Positions 1 through 11,952 of a DNA stretch of 64,000 nt are shown one piece after another (the stretch's first letter is position 1; each line of letters opens with the position of its first letter). Source of the DNA: Progne subis subis. Lineage: Eukaryota > Chordata > Aves > Passeriformes > Hirundinidae. Made by a program: the position numbers and the translations under genes. The stretch lies in assembly GCA_022316685.1 (NCBI GenBank), contig JAKJHU010000107.1, positions 1,612,001 to 1,676,000 on the forward strand, given 5' to 3'. The notes beneath the pieces were generated by a model that was given only the letters and a program-made list of their open reading frames with translations, ran no database searches and had not been told where the DNA came from.

Positions 1-325
1 TTACACTTGTGTAAATGAAGAGTTATTCTACTGAATAAAAAAATGTTTGAACACTGTAAGCATTCAAATTGAAGAAAACAGAAATAGTATCTACCTCTCT
101 CAAGCAGACTATTGGAGAGGCTTACAATAAAGAAAAAAAATAACATGAAGATCTATACCTGTAGGTGGGAATAAATGCAAAATAATCTTCTTGCTCAGCA
201 CCTCAGCATTCCAATATGTCTTAGTGTTAGAGAGGTCAGATGAAAAATGCAGTTGTTATTTTGTTTTCACTAGCATAAAATTATAGGTAGGAAAAGTTCC
301 AGGGGTAAATCCCCTCAGAGGGGAC

Positions 326-365
<40 letters not shown>

Positions 366-692
366 CATCAATAGATTGCAAACTGATTGCTAGGAGTAGC
401 AAGAAATAGCTAGGGGAACTATCTGTTTTATTGCTCATATAGAATCTTTCTCAGAAATAGAAGTGCATCATAAGGGGATTCCTAAATACTGAGAAACATT
501 CAGAGACAACAAAATTGCTCTTCTGAATTAAGGTAGACCGGCGACATTTTCAGGAAAAGGAGAGAGACCAAATATTCTGGTCTGGGTTGTTCCACCAGCA
601 TGTAGACAATATCCTAGAATTCAAATTTCCTATTCTTCTTTAGTATGATATAAACTTGGATTTGGTCTCCCAAAGAGAACACACAGACAGGG
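1..692. other. No recognisable gene; contains poly(A) tract
   Basis: This is AT-rich sequence with no recognisable gene or element. The only notable structure is a run of 35 A residues at 327-361. No transposon or processed transcript can be recognised immediately upstream of the run, so it is best treated as a simple repeat. Confidence 0.6.
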
Positions 693-1351
693 TGTTGATA
701 AGTATGAGTGAGATGTTAATTTTGAGGAACTAAGGATTTTTAGGAAAGTTAAGATAATAAGTTGCTGAATTAGCTGAAGTAGATAGGTGAGCTTTGTTTG
801 CAGTTAACAGAAGCCAGATCTTAGATAAGCTGCCCCGGATCTTGTAACTCATTTCTTGTCAGGTTTATGTTTATGTACTTGTGCTTGTAATGAAAAACAA
901 AATGTGGTAAATAGGACATAAGATAGCTGCAGATTTCCTGCTTAAAGGACCCATTGAACACAGGAAACTGTAAGTTCTACCAAGGAATCATTTGTCATGA
1001 ATGCATTGAAAAGGTAGAAAGGTCAGGACGAGGAAGACTCATCTTACTTCCTCATTTTGGGTGACACCTCCCCAGAATAGACCCCCGACTCATTTTAAGA
1101 AATAAAGTACGCATGCTTAATAGCCTTTTTGCCAATCAGCATATGAAGCGAGGAATGGGAGGTGACAGGGGTATGAATATGCATTTGTATTTTGGATATT
1201 CAACACTTTTGTAAATAAAAGGCTTTGTAATTACCTGTGAATTTCACAGTGCGAATTAGGGAAATATCCCGTGTGCTGCCCGGCCGTAATAAACATACAC
1301 TTTCTAACTTTAAACTGTTAGAGAGTTTTTGTCCGTCAGAGTTGGGTATCA
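693..1351 (+). mobile_element. Possible degenerate solo LTR
   Basis: The 3' half looks like the end of a retroviral LTR. There are two AATAAA polyadenylation signals (1214-1219 and 1288-1293), a GC-richer patch between them around a CCCGGCCG, and a terminus in CA at 1351. Several TG starts are possible (693, 714 or 857). I could not match a target-site duplication to any of them, so the left boundary is a guess. No coding sequence is present. It could also be an unrelated old repeat. Confidence 0.4.
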
Positions 1352-4300
1352 ATACTAGATCAGTACCCATATTTCTTTAATAAGTCATGAGAGCTTTTAT
1401 CTTTATAGTCTTCTTGAGCCACTGAATGCTCTGCGTAGTTTGGTAATGGCACACAACTAAGCTAGTAAAATGCAGATTAATTTCCAGTATCCAACACATA
1501 GTTACTACCTAAATTGTAAAAGGTTTTGCATAACTCTGGCCTGTCAATTTTCTGACCCAGATACCCAGATGGTAAGAAGTGTATTATCAAAACCAGGATC
1601 TGAACAGACCTCAAATGAGGACCCTCTACATGACTTTTGAATGAACTCAGAGCTACTTCTATTGTCAGATATGAAATTCTATTCCCATTTTCTAGACTGA
1701 CAGAGGTTCTATTGTCAAGCTGAAAAAAAGCTTTCACATGCAAGTTTTCTCAAGGCTCCTACATTAAAGCAGACTGACAAAATCCTCACTGTTTTTAACA
1801 GCCGCATGTTTAACCAAAACTAACACTAGAGTTGGCTACATTATTTCTTCAAGAGAGTAGTTAAGATTGATATATAGCTAAACAAGACATGGAAGATATC
1901 TAGACTAGAGACAAATTTTCAGTTGTAGGCCCATATGAGCCAAAGAAATACAAATACTCATATTAAGAACTATGACAGTGTAGGTCTCTAGTTTAGTATA
2001 AGCAACTCTTTCATTATTTAACTTGGTCATATATAATTCCTTAAAACATATCCAGACAAAGTAATTCAACTAGTATACTGTATTTCTGGATATCAATTTC
2101 TTCTTATTATTGCAGCTGTAGCAATAAATTTATTTTAAAGGCTACCAAGTCTTTTTGCAAGCTTTGCAATTAAATTTTGTGTATAATGTGTTCACATATC
2201 CTCAGTTTGTTACAACAGACTTCAGAGGTTTTCTGATATGTCTATAGAGAGCTAGCAAGCATTTTGAAATGCACAGTCTTTCCCTCTGTGAGAGGAAGGT
2301 CTGGGCATGTGCAGAGATCTCTTAATTGTATGGCTTGTAGGTATTCTACTTTGCCTTGTGTATAGTTTTCAATGTTAAGGCAAATGTGTTCAGTGTTCTA
2401 TCCCACAGTACCTCTTGCTTTGAGCACATCTATATTTGTTACAGAAATGTGTTCATTATTACAGGAGCAAGAGACTTTTTGAGATTTTCTACACTGTGTA
2501 ACAGAGTATGCAGTAGTAATGTTCTCCTTTGTAAAGTGTACTGCAATGATATTACTGTGCCAAAGAGCTGCTGGAAGCAGCACTCATCAGATTGGATTTA
2601 GTACTACTTTAATGTACATATACTGTCTTTTATGCCCTGAGCTGGCTGCATATCACCTTTCTTGGTGCAAAGATCTAACTGGTAGGGGCCAGATGTGCAA
2701 GATTATGTGCTGTATGTTAATTCTGCAGATACGCTATTCTCTTTTGAATCAAGGTGTGAGTAATCTCAATCATGAATAATAGTATAGACATAAGCATAGA
2801 AAGTTCTAGGACACCAGGCTAAAGTTTTGAGGTTGGTTTGGTTGGGTTTTCTTCACTGTTTCAGTCTGCCTTAAAATTATGAAGGGAAAAAAAGGTTATG
2901 CTGGGAAAAATATTCATTGTTATGTTGATATTGAAACTTGCAAAACCATATATTAGATTTTGTACTAGACTCGAATTTAGATAATACCAACAGCACTAAC
3001 TTGCTGTTATCTGCTCTGAAATGTGACTGGCTCCTTCCTTGCCATCACTTGTTTTTTGCTGGATTGAATAGAAAATTATGGCAGTTGCTGCATTTTATAG
3101 AGCACATCTGTTGTTCATCAAACTCTGAAAATATCTACCTGTGACATGGGTAGAGCTGGTCAAGTGGTGTCACTACTTAATTCAAAGATTTCTCTAAAAA
3201 AATGGACAATGACTCCTCCCCCCTCCTCTTCTCCAAGGATATTCAGAACCAGCTGTTAGTGGAGTTCAATCCTTAGTATTAGTGGAAGTCAATAAAGGAT
3301 CCTTAAGTTTTTCTGCTGGACTTGTCCAAATTAAATTATGCAGCTCCAGGAATCTTGGACACTGAAATTGTTTGGACATGGCCTTTGGTGAGCCTGAAAT
3401 TCTGACTGGGAGAATAAAATCACCATGTAGACTCAGGAATTCCTTCTGGCTATCTGGATCTAGCCTTTGCTGCTTCTGGTGCTATGGCTGATATCCTTCA
3501 GCCAATGTTAAGAAAAAGCAATCACAGGGTTGTTTAAATGCATCAGAAAGATTTTACAAAAAATTCTCATTTGCGAAAATGTGAGAGGCAAACACTGTAT
3601 ATGTGATGGCAGAATAAAACTGTCCGTGATGCTGCAAAAGTGCAGACTGTAACAGGTAAAAACTCTGGAACAAATTGTGCAAAGGAAAGGTCAAAATGTT
3701 TTCCCAGCAGAACACTGAAGATGAAACATAGATGAAGCATTTGAAGAAGCTGTGTTTATCTTTTCTGTCATTGTAAGGCGACAGAGACTGTGAGACTCCC
3801 TCTGTGAGACTCCCTGAGATCAGTCTCAAGCACTAATAGTGCTACTGTTGCATACTGGTCTTGGTAAATTGTCTGAAAATGAAAGAGTCCTGAAGTGTTT
3901 TCCTTTAATAGAAAAATATTGCTATACTCTCACTCTCAAGTTTACTCTATTCACTTTCAAAAAAATTTGCAACAAATTGTCATTTCCCTCTTTTCCACTT
4001 TTGCTTTCAAAAGGTTTTAAGGTCATGCTGCCCATAATGAATATCACTAGGTATGCCTGGTGTTTGTCACTGTTCTTTTTAAACATCAGCTGGCTTTTAT
4101 GGCTTCCTTTTTTTTTTTTTTTTTTTTCCCTTTTTTTTTTGTGTTGTAAATTGTAATAATATTGCCTTACAGCCTTACAGGGAAATTAAATTTTCTTTCT
4201 TTAAAGAAGATGGGGCTTTTTCAGATTCTTACATAATTGATATTGTCTATCTTGAACACTTTTTTATTATGTTCTCTACCAATAAATAGAGGTTGTCTGC

Positions 4301-4929
4301 CTTTTTACTTACTTTACTTTAACCTTAGAAGATTCTGCTCATATGTGAACCTTGAGTCTGACTGCAGATCTCAGAGTTTGTACCACACTATAAGCACCAT
4401 GGAGCTTGGATGTTCATTAAATTACTTCAAAATAAGAAGTTCAAGCCAACAGCTCTGCAGTTATATCAGAGGAAACTTGTTTCACATTACAGCATTCTGC
4501 AGCTCAGAATATTAAATTTTTTCTCTCAGGTTTTTGTGAGGGCAGCTGATACATGAAGACAGGAATTTAAGAACTGTAGATCTTGATTAGGATAATGAGT
4601 GTTGGGATGGCTGCTGAAGGTGAAACTTATAGAAATTCTATTATGCATCATATTTTCCAGAAAATGTATTAACAAATCAAGACCTGTTTCTTTACTTCAG
4701 GACATTACAATTTCTAGGACATTTATATGACCTCAAGAACACACCTCTTGCATCATATGGAGTGAGGCAAGAATAAAACAACCCCTGAGAAATATATTTC
4801 ATAACATATTTTTGTCATGGTCGCTGAAATAACTGACCACCAATGCTCCTCCCTTCTCTGAGATTTTTAAATTTTTTTGCATACTTCCTCTGGTTTCTGA
4901 AAAGGATGTATGTGTGCCATATGGGGCCG
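1352..4929. other. No recognisable gene or element
   Basis: AT-rich sequence with only short open frames and no recognisable domain on either strand. T-rich runs lie at about 4109-4140. A small direct duplication of a GTGAGACTCCCT-like segment lies at about 3788-3815. Confidence 0.5.
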
Positions 4930-5345
4930 GATGGGATTCCCCGGAGGGTACTGTGGGAGCTGTCAGAAGAGCTTGCAAACAGCTCTTCATTATTTATTAT
5001 CAGTCCTGGCTAATCAGGGATGACTTGAGATTGACTAATGTGATACACATCCAAAAGAAGAGATGGAAGGGGGGAGTCTGGGGAACTGCAGGCTTGTCAG
5101 CCAGACCATGGTCCAAGAGAAGGTTGTTGAGAAGATCAACTTGAGTACATTCATACAGGACAACCAGGGGATTAGGCCCAGACAGTAGGTTTGGGAAAGG
5201 CAGATCCTGCCTGTACAACCTGACCTCTTTTCATGATGAGGTGACCCATCTAGTGGATGAGTATATTCGGATTTCAGGAAAGCCTTTGACACCATCTCCT
5301 ATGTCATTACCCTGGAAAAGCTGGCAGCACATGGCTTTGGCAAGT
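4930..5345 (+). mobile_element. CR1 LINE fragment (reverse-transcriptase region)
   Basis: This is a 5'-truncated, decayed piece of the second ORF of a CR1 (chicken repeat 1) LINE on the plus strand. The recognisable part is the RT region around 5215-5300, where a phrase for a CR1-style FRKAFDT motif follows a stretch typical of CR1 RT. Frames are interrupted throughout, so no protein is made. The 3' end of the element is missing. Confidence 0.75.
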
Positions 5346-6732
5346 GCACTCTTTATAATTCTGTGATTTGCATGCATGATTGCACATGGAAATAAAATCT
5401 TGAACACTGTCTCCCTTCATCAGCATGCATTTGAGCTTCTTAAGAAATTTATTCCTGTTTCTAGAAATATTCTACAAACTGTATTCTAGGGATTTTTACT
5501 TGAATCAGTGTCACTCTCCCAAGTTGCTTTAGTTTTTAATAATTATGGGAAGAATGTTCTGTGTGAGGGAAAAAAGAACAGTCCTGTTCATAGGTCAGTT
5601 CCTTTTCATCTTTTGTTCTCATAGTAACTAAAGTGGACTGTATGGAATTGTGTCTTATAAGGATTCTAGAAGCTGACTGGTAAATAATAGTGTTAACAGC
5701 ATGCATTACATATGGGTTTAGTGTCTTCTGTGTTAATTCTTTTCATGTTATGGCTCTAATGGTAACAGTGTATTTGAAGATAGGTTAGAAAGGTTATTAA
5801 TAATCTTTCATCATAAAGACCAGAACTCACAGCAATTTTTTAGGAAAGCTGTTTTTTTATTTTATTTTGATGGCAAATGTGTATGTTGTTTGTTTTCATA
5901 TATGTGTATACCTGCATATACCTGTAAGCATTACTATTATCTCACTGATCAGTTTATAATCAGGCAATGTTCTACCTGGTCCAAAACTTGAAGAGACATC
6001 CATTAGATTGTGAAATACAGATAGGAAGGGAGACTACACTGTGAGAGCAAAATCACTTTTTTGGGAACTGCTGGCTGTCTGGAATTTCTGATCCATTGCT
6101 AGTCTTCAAGATGTGAAGCATTCTATGTTCAGCAGTTAAAGTCTTTTCACTTTAGGATGATGAATTTCTGAACAATCCAACAAGAAGTTAATGCAACTTT
6201 TCCAACTTACATTGTAGGGCTGTTGATTTGAGTCATGGATATACCACCTGGAACATTTATTTCCTATACAAAGGGACTTATTTGCAGGCAAAACCAGTGC
6301 ATAGGTGGGCATTCAAAGAGATATATGAAAGTTCAAACACTCTGTTTACAATTTAGCCTGGCATAAATCTGACCTGCTGTAGTTTCGCTGCAGTCCTGAC
6401 AGCTCTGCGTAATCTGTGCAGTGTAAAGGATGTGTGGATTAATACTGGAGAATTAGATGCTATCCTTACCTCAGAGCAGCTGTAATTCCACTGCTGCTGG
6501 AAGATAATAGTTTTTAGATCAATTGCTTAGACTCCAGGCTACAGGTATGGTGATTTTAAGCTCATATTTTATGGTGGCTAGGAGACTTATCTTTAGTTTA
6601 AAAATGTCACATAATATGTCAGTGTTTTCTGTCATTGGATGGTTAGATAGGTAAAAGACAAAACTATAAGGATTTAAAATAACACAAAAGAGTGTTTGAT
6701 GTTATTTTTAATTTAGGTTGGAGGAAGTCATG
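5346..6732. other. No recognisable gene or element
   Basis: AT-rich DNA between the CR1 fragment and the ERVL provirus. I see no open frame, repeat array or element of note. Confidence 0.5.
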
Positions 6733-6737
6733 CAGTG
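6733..6737. repeat. 5-bp target-site duplication, left copy (CAGTG)
   Basis: CAGTG directly precedes the TG of the 5' LTR remnant. It is repeated exactly at 9688-9692, directly after the CA that ends the 3' LTR. A 5-bp duplication is the size expected for ERVL-type integration. Confidence 0.85.
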
Positions 6738-6868
6738 TGTTGAGGGTTAAGTTTCCTGTAGAATTTTCCCCCTCCCATGAGTTGCTAGGAGACTTAAGTA
6801 GTGATAGTTAAGGGGTGCTTAACCTGACAAAGGAAGTTGATGACTTAGTTTTGGGGGAGGGAGGAGGC
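6738..6868 (+). mobile_element. 5' LTR remnant of the ERVL provirus
   Basis: The first 131 bp of the LTR starts with TGTTGAGGG and matches 9022-9152 closely. The match stops abruptly at 6868, after a GGAGGAGGC, where pol sequence begins. This is the internal deletion junction. Confidence 0.9.
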
Positions 6869-6869
6869 A

Positions 6870-8912
6870 ATGTCTCCACCGACCAGCAAGAAGGAAACAC
6901 AAGCTTTCCTAGGCGCCATAGGTTGCTGGAGAATGCACATTCCTGAGTACAGCCAGATTGTGAGCCCTCTCTACCTGGTCACCCGCAAGAAGAATGATTT
7001 CCACTGGGGCCCTGAACAGCAACAAGCCTTTGCCCAGATCAAGCAGGAGATCGCTCATGCGGTAGCCCTTGGCCCAGTCAGGACGGGACCAGATGTGAAG
7101 AACGTGCTCTACTCAGCAGCCGGGAACAATGGCCTGTCCTGGAGCCTTTGGCAGAAGGTGCCTGGGGAGACTCGGGGCCGACCACTGGGATTCTGGAGCC
7201 AAAGCCACAGAGCATCCGAAGCCAGCTACACTCCAACAGAGAAGGAAATCTTGGCTGCCTATGAAGGAGTTCAAGCTGCCTCAGAGGTGATTGGCACAGA
7301 AGCACAACTCCTGCTGGCACCTTGACTACCGGTGCTGGGGTGGATGTTTAAAGGAAAGGTTCCCTCCACCCATCATGCCACCGATGCCATGTGGAGCAAA
7401 TGGATTGCCCTCATCACTCAGCGTGCCCGCATTGGAAACCCAAATCGCCCTGGGATTTTGGAGATAATTACAAACTGGCCAGAAGGTGAAAACTTTGGTC
7501 TCACAGATGAAGAGGAGCAGGAACAAGTGACACGTGCCGAAGAGGGTCCACCATACAACCAACTGCCAGCAGAAGAAACACACTACGCTCTTTTCACTGA
7601 CGGTTCCTGCCGCATCGTAGGGATGAACCGGAAGTGGAAAGCAGCTGTATGGAGCCCCACACGACAGGTTGCACAAGCCACTGAAGGAGAAGGTGGGTCA
7701 AGCCAGCTTGCTGAACTCAAAGCTGTTCAACTGGCCCTGGACATTGCTGAAAAGAGAAGTGGCCAAAGCTCTACCTGTACACTGATTCGTGGATGGTGGC
7801 CAATGCTTTGTGGGGTTGGCTGGACAGGTGGAAAAAGGCCAATTGGCAGCGTAGGGGAAAGCCAATCTGGGCTGCAGATGAGTGGAAGGACATTGCCACT
7901 CGGGTAGAGAAGCTACCTGTCAAAGTCCAGTCATGTAGATGCCCATGTCCCCAAGAGTCGGGCTAATGAGGAGCACTGAAACAACGAGTAGGTAGATCAA
8001 GCTGCAAAGATAGAGGTGTCAAAGATAGACTTAGATTGGCAACACAAGGGAGAGTTGTTCCTAGCTCGATGGGCCCATGATGCCTCAGGCCATCAGGGCA
8101 GAGATGCCACCTATAAGTGGGCACGAGACCGAGGGGTGGATCTAACCATGGACAGTATTTCTCAGGTTATCCATGACTGTGAGACGTGTGCTGCCATCAA
8201 GCAGGCCAAGCGGGTGAAGCCCCTATGGTATGGTGGGCGATGGTCCAAATATAAGTACGGGGAAGCCTGGCAGATTGACTACATCACCCTTCCCCAAACC
8301 CGCCAAGGCAAGCGCTACGTGCTGACCATGGTGGAAGCCACAACTGGATGGCTGGAGACCTACCCTGTGCCTCACGCTACTGCCCGGAACACCATCCTGG
8401 GCCTTGAAAAGCAAATCCTGTGGAGACATGGTACCCCTGAGAGGATTGAGTCTGACAACGGGACTCATTTCAAGAACAGCCTTATAAACACCTGAGCTAG
8501 AGAACATGGCATTGAGTGGGTGTACCATATTCCTTATCATGCGCCAGCAGCTGGGAAAGTTGAACGGTGCAATGGCCTGCTTAAAACCACTTTGAAGGCA
8601 CTGGGTGGGGGGACTTTCAAGAACTGGGAGATTAATTTAGCAAAGGCCACCTGGTTAGTGAACACTCAAGGTTCCATCAACCGAGCAGGCCCTGCCCAGT
8701 CTGAGCCCCTGAGAACAAGAGATGGAGATAAGGTTCCAGTGGTACACATGAGAGGAATGCTGGGAAAAACTGTCTGGATTAATTCTGCCTCCAGCAAAGA
8801 CAGTCCCGCTCGTGGGGTTGTTTTTGCTCAGGGACCTGGCTGCACATGGTGGGTGATGCAAAAGGATGGAGAGACCCGCTGCATACCTCACGGAGACCTT
8901 GTTTTTCGGTGA
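6870..8912 (+). pseudogene. pol: ERVL pol remnant: RT end, RNase H and integrase
   Basis: This is the 3' part of a retroviral pol gene, formerly encoding the end of reverse transcriptase, RNase H and integrase. Visible features are the RT connection region (6870-7322), an RNase H FTDGSC motif (Asp codon at 7599) and a following AEL (Glu at 7713). The integrase has an HHCC zinc site (His codons 8076 and 8091, Cys at 8178 and 8187). The integrase triad is Asp at 8277, Asp at 8454 and Glu at 8562, giving the classic D,D-35-E spacing. The frame is broken by stops at 7323-7325, 7977-7979, 7989-7991 and 8493-8495. Two opposite frameshifts, near 7760 and 7930, put the third RNase H Asp region in another frame. 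The ATG at 6870 lies at a deletion junction and is not a genuine start. Assignment to ERVL rests on the pol style, the absence of env and the 5-bp TSD. Confidence 0.88.
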
Positions 8913-9021
8913 ACACTGTGACTGTGTCTGTATTTATATTCACATGTATATATATGTATATTATTCAAAGGTTTAAATTCAATATAATATGTTGGTATGG
9001 GAAAAAATTCGGGGTGGGTAA
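8913..9021 (+). other. Spacer with polypurine tract between pol and 3' LTR
   Basis: This is a short AT-rich spacer after the pol stop. The purine-rich run at about 9000-9019 (GGGAAAAAA and GGGGTGGG) lies immediately before the 3' LTR, where the plus-strand primer of a retrovirus is expected. No env sequence is present. Confidence 0.6.
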
Positions 9022-9687
9022 TGTTGAGGGTTAAGTTTCCTGTAGAATTTTTCCCCCACCATGAGTTGCTAGGAGACTAAGTACTGATAGTTAAGGGGTG
9101 CTTAACCTGACAAAGGAAGTTGATCACTTGGTTTTGGGGGAGGGAGGAGGCTCCCGGGAGCAGAGGGTGGAGGACTCACTGCTCCCTGGTTTTCCCGGGG
9201 AGGACGGTCGGGCTACCAAGTAGCTGCCTGGAGTCCACGGCTAATGGAGGAGTCTGGTCCTAGGAATTCTATCATCTGTTGGAGCGCCCAGGAATTTGGA
9301 GTTGTCTTCGTTGCCCTGCTGGATTCTGGGTCATCCCGGGTCCAGCTGCTGCGGGTTCTCAGGCACTGCCCACTTCACCTGCCAGGACATCCCCCTGCCT
9401 GCTGAGGACAATCCACCACTTCCAGCTTCCAGCCATCAGCGCCGGAGTTTCCACCGTTTGCCCCTCAGGGTTCTTGGTTCTGTTTTACTGTTATTATAAG
9501 TGCTGTTGTTTGTCTGTCCTGTTATATTTACCAGTAAAGGACTGTTATTCCTTTTCCCCATAGCTCTGATTGAAAAGTTTCTTTTTTAATCTTCCAAATT
9601 ATAATAACAGGGAAGGATGTGAATTCCTCATTTCCTAGAGAGGCCTGCCTCTCCTTAGCAGACACCCGTCTTTTTCAAACCAAGACA
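9022..9687 (+). mobile_element. 3' LTR of the ERVL provirus
   Basis: This 666-bp LTR starts TGTTGAGGG and ends CCAAGACA. It contains an AGTAAA polyadenylation-like signal at 9533-9538. The terminal CCAAGACA is shared with the solo LTR at 26028-26786. Only the first 131 bp have a counterpart at the 5' end of the provirus. Open frames here, such as 9279-9563, are fortuitous. Confidence 0.88.
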
Positions 9688-9692
9688 CAGTG
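9688..9692. repeat. 5-bp target-site duplication, right copy (CAGTG)
   Basis: Exact copy of 6733-6737, directly after the 3' LTR. It fixes the provirus boundary. Confidence 0.85.
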
Positions 9693-9919
9693 CTTGCCAT
9701 CAAGTCACTTCATTTTTCAGTTTTTCTCAAAAGACTCAGTATTCCTCAGTGGAACCTGTATTTTTGACTGATGTTTGAGATAATTTTAACATGTGTATCT
9801 AGCAGTATACATGATGTGTATAAATGCACTGATGACAGTCAAATCTGAATTGAGTAATTAGACAAATGCAGAGGGAAAAAAATCATAAGAATGACAGATC
9901 TTGATGGTGTTGCAATTTG

Positions 9920-10615
9920 TCCTGTAGCTGTTTCTGTTTCCGCACCGGGCGGACGCCAGCCTCCGGCTAGCTCAGATCTGCACAGCTACAAGATGTTCCC
10001 AGTTCGGATAGGCACGCAGGTTATCTTTACCTGCTGGCTCGGCTTCTCAGCAGCAGTTGGACTAAACAGTGTTGTGACAGCAGTGGCAGTAGAAAAGGCT
10101 GGCTCTCAGCTTAGCAGGTTAAAAGATGTTTATTCAGGCCGAGCTGCGGGAGTCCCGCAGCTGGTCCAAACCACAGGCCAGAGAGGCCAGAGAGCGAGAG
10201 AGCGAGAGACTTTGAATCTCCCTCCTCTACCTTATAACTGGGGGAGGGGTTCAGGGGGGGTTACAACTAGACAACAAATCAGGGGATTCAGGGGGTAACA
10301 AGGTGTGCCCACCCCCAAGCCTCGGACCACTAAAATCAAGGACCAAAGGAATTCCCCCCAGGCGACCTATCACCTGAAGCCCTCTCCCTGAGATTTTGCA
10401 ATCTGGGAGGGATCCCGAAGTGATAGACAGGCTGCCCCAGAGTGAGGGGGGGGCAGAGGGGATGGTCACGGACAGGTGGGGGGTGGGATGATTGACACAA
10501 AACACCTTATTATACAGAAAACACAAAAGGGTTACAGAACTGGGCATACAGTGAAATGAACTATAACATAAAACTTCTTATAAAAACCTAATAACACAGT
10601 TCTCGCACTGCCACA
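9920..10615 (-). mobile_element. Class II-like solo LTR, copy 1
   Basis: A minus-strand solo LTR of about 696 bp. Reading on the minus strand it begins TGTGGCAGTGCGAGAAC and carries an AATAAA signal (TTTATT at 10129-10134). It closely resembles the plus-strand copy at 32645-33318. AATTTG at 9914-9919 and 10616-10621 forms a 6-bp TSD, the length typical of class II (ERVK-like) integration. Three extra bases (TCC, 9920-9922) lie between the left duplication and the canonical TGTAGC end. Open frames on both strands (for example 9891-10298) are translations of the LTR. Confidence 0.85.
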
Positions 10616-10621
10616 AATTTG

Positions 10622-11946
10622 TAATAGCATATAGTGATATTTCCCATAGAATTGTTACAATTAACTGCTAGAAACAGTGATAAATTTCCACAAAACTGAA
10701 GCTTGCACTATACTGGAGATGCACTCAAGCTTAACTGGTTCACTTAGATCTTTCATGGTTGAGGAAAATTTGAAGACCCCTTCTTTCCTAGTGTTGTTAC
10801 TTTGAATTATGACCAGATCTATATCTCCAATGGAAGATTGCACTGGAGCTACTATGAAAAGAAATATGCCCTCTGGATGGATTTTTATTATCCAGGGAAA
10901 ATATCTGCATACTGACAACCACTCTTTGGTGCCTACTTACCTTAACAGGCCATCTTCCATTCTGCAGAGATGCTATAAATTCTTTGAGTCTAACATTGCA
11001 CACTTTTATCAGCCTCCTTTGTAGTTTGCTGGAAGTTTATGTTAATGTGTTATTTTAAATGTGTTAAATTGATTGCTTATTGACTTATAAGTAGTGTTAG
11101 CAATGAACCTCAGGGAGAACTGCAAAACATTGCCTGGTTTGAGGTCACTGGTGACTTTTGTGTCCTGGTAGATCTCTGACATTATGATTTTCATCAATCA
11201 AGCTGTTAATGTAGAGAATTCTTTAAATATTATATTTGTATTCTATTTATAGAACGTTATGCTCAACTGCACATCCAGCTGGTAATTACAGCTAACAGTA
11301 TTCAAGTTTATAGAGAGATTTGCTACCTAGAAAATATACTGTCACAGAATACCATGACTGATATTGAAAGTATCCACTGCACAACTAAAGGCCTCTTAAT
11401 ATCTTCTAAAAAGAAAATTAATCTTTCTTTGACAAGACATTTTCTTTGTAGTAATTGATTGTCAGCTGACAGAGAAAAAGTACTTTGAATTGGTAGCAAT
11501 ATGCTACTTAGAACTAATGCCAGGATAGTTTTCCCTTTATTTGTATTCCTTCTGAATATTGGTACAATATTGAAGAAAAGCAGCTCAACCCTTAATATTG
11601 CTATGATGTGGCTGGGTTGTCTTGTTTGATACAAAGCATTGGCCTTTTTAGGTATTGCTATGGTTGAGAACAGAACTGAAAAGATATACTTGTCTATACC
11701 CTTATCTTCTGATCCTTTGCCCTCTCCTTTTTCTTTGCACACATTGCCTGCAAATTCTGTATCCCTCAACTTTTCCGTAATTTCATTGCCATCTTTATTG
11801 TACTAAAAATTTACTTCCATGAGTTTTTATTTGAGCATTCAAACAAATCAGCATACTCTAATATAGGTTTAAGTTGTGAAAGTTAATATAGGAAACAGCA
11901 TGCCCTTTACAGTGCTTAATGTCTTATTTGTATGGTTTAGAAAAGG
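10622..11946. other. Spacer between two solo LTRs; no gene seen
   Basis: AT-rich DNA. The minus-strand open frame at 11323-11769 (148 codons) has no recognisable domain or motif. It is probably fortuitous. Confidence 0.5.
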
Positions 11947-11952
11947 TAACAG

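Larger units (their letters stand above)
6738..9687 (+). mobile_element. Internally deleted ERVL-type provirus
   Basis: This is a class III (ERVL-like) endogenous retrovirus with both outer boundaries preserved and flanked by CAGTG duplications. It keeps 131 bp of the 5' LTR, the 3' part of pol, a short spacer with a purine-rich stretch (about 9000-9019), and a full 3' LTR. Most of the 5' LTR, the primer-binding site, gag, protease and the catalytic part of RT are gone in one internal deletion ending at 6868/6869. There is no env between pol and the 3' LTR, as is usual for ERVL. A hand comparison of the shared 131 bp of the two LTRs shows about six substitutions and one indel. The copy is dead: it lacks key genes and its pol has stops. 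Confidence 0.9.

Noticed and set aside
327..361. Processed pseudogene with a poly(A) tail
   Set aside because: No recognisable transcript sequence or flanking duplication upstream of the A run.
9891..10298. 135-codon plus-strand frame with a hydrophobic stretch
   Set aside because: It lies almost entirely inside the minus-strand solo LTR. A near-identical frame appears on the opposite strand in the copy at 32960-33247.
11323..11769. 148-codon minus-strand frame
   Set aside because: No recognisable motif, AT-rich, and no similarity that I can identify to an element or protein. Probably a chance frame.
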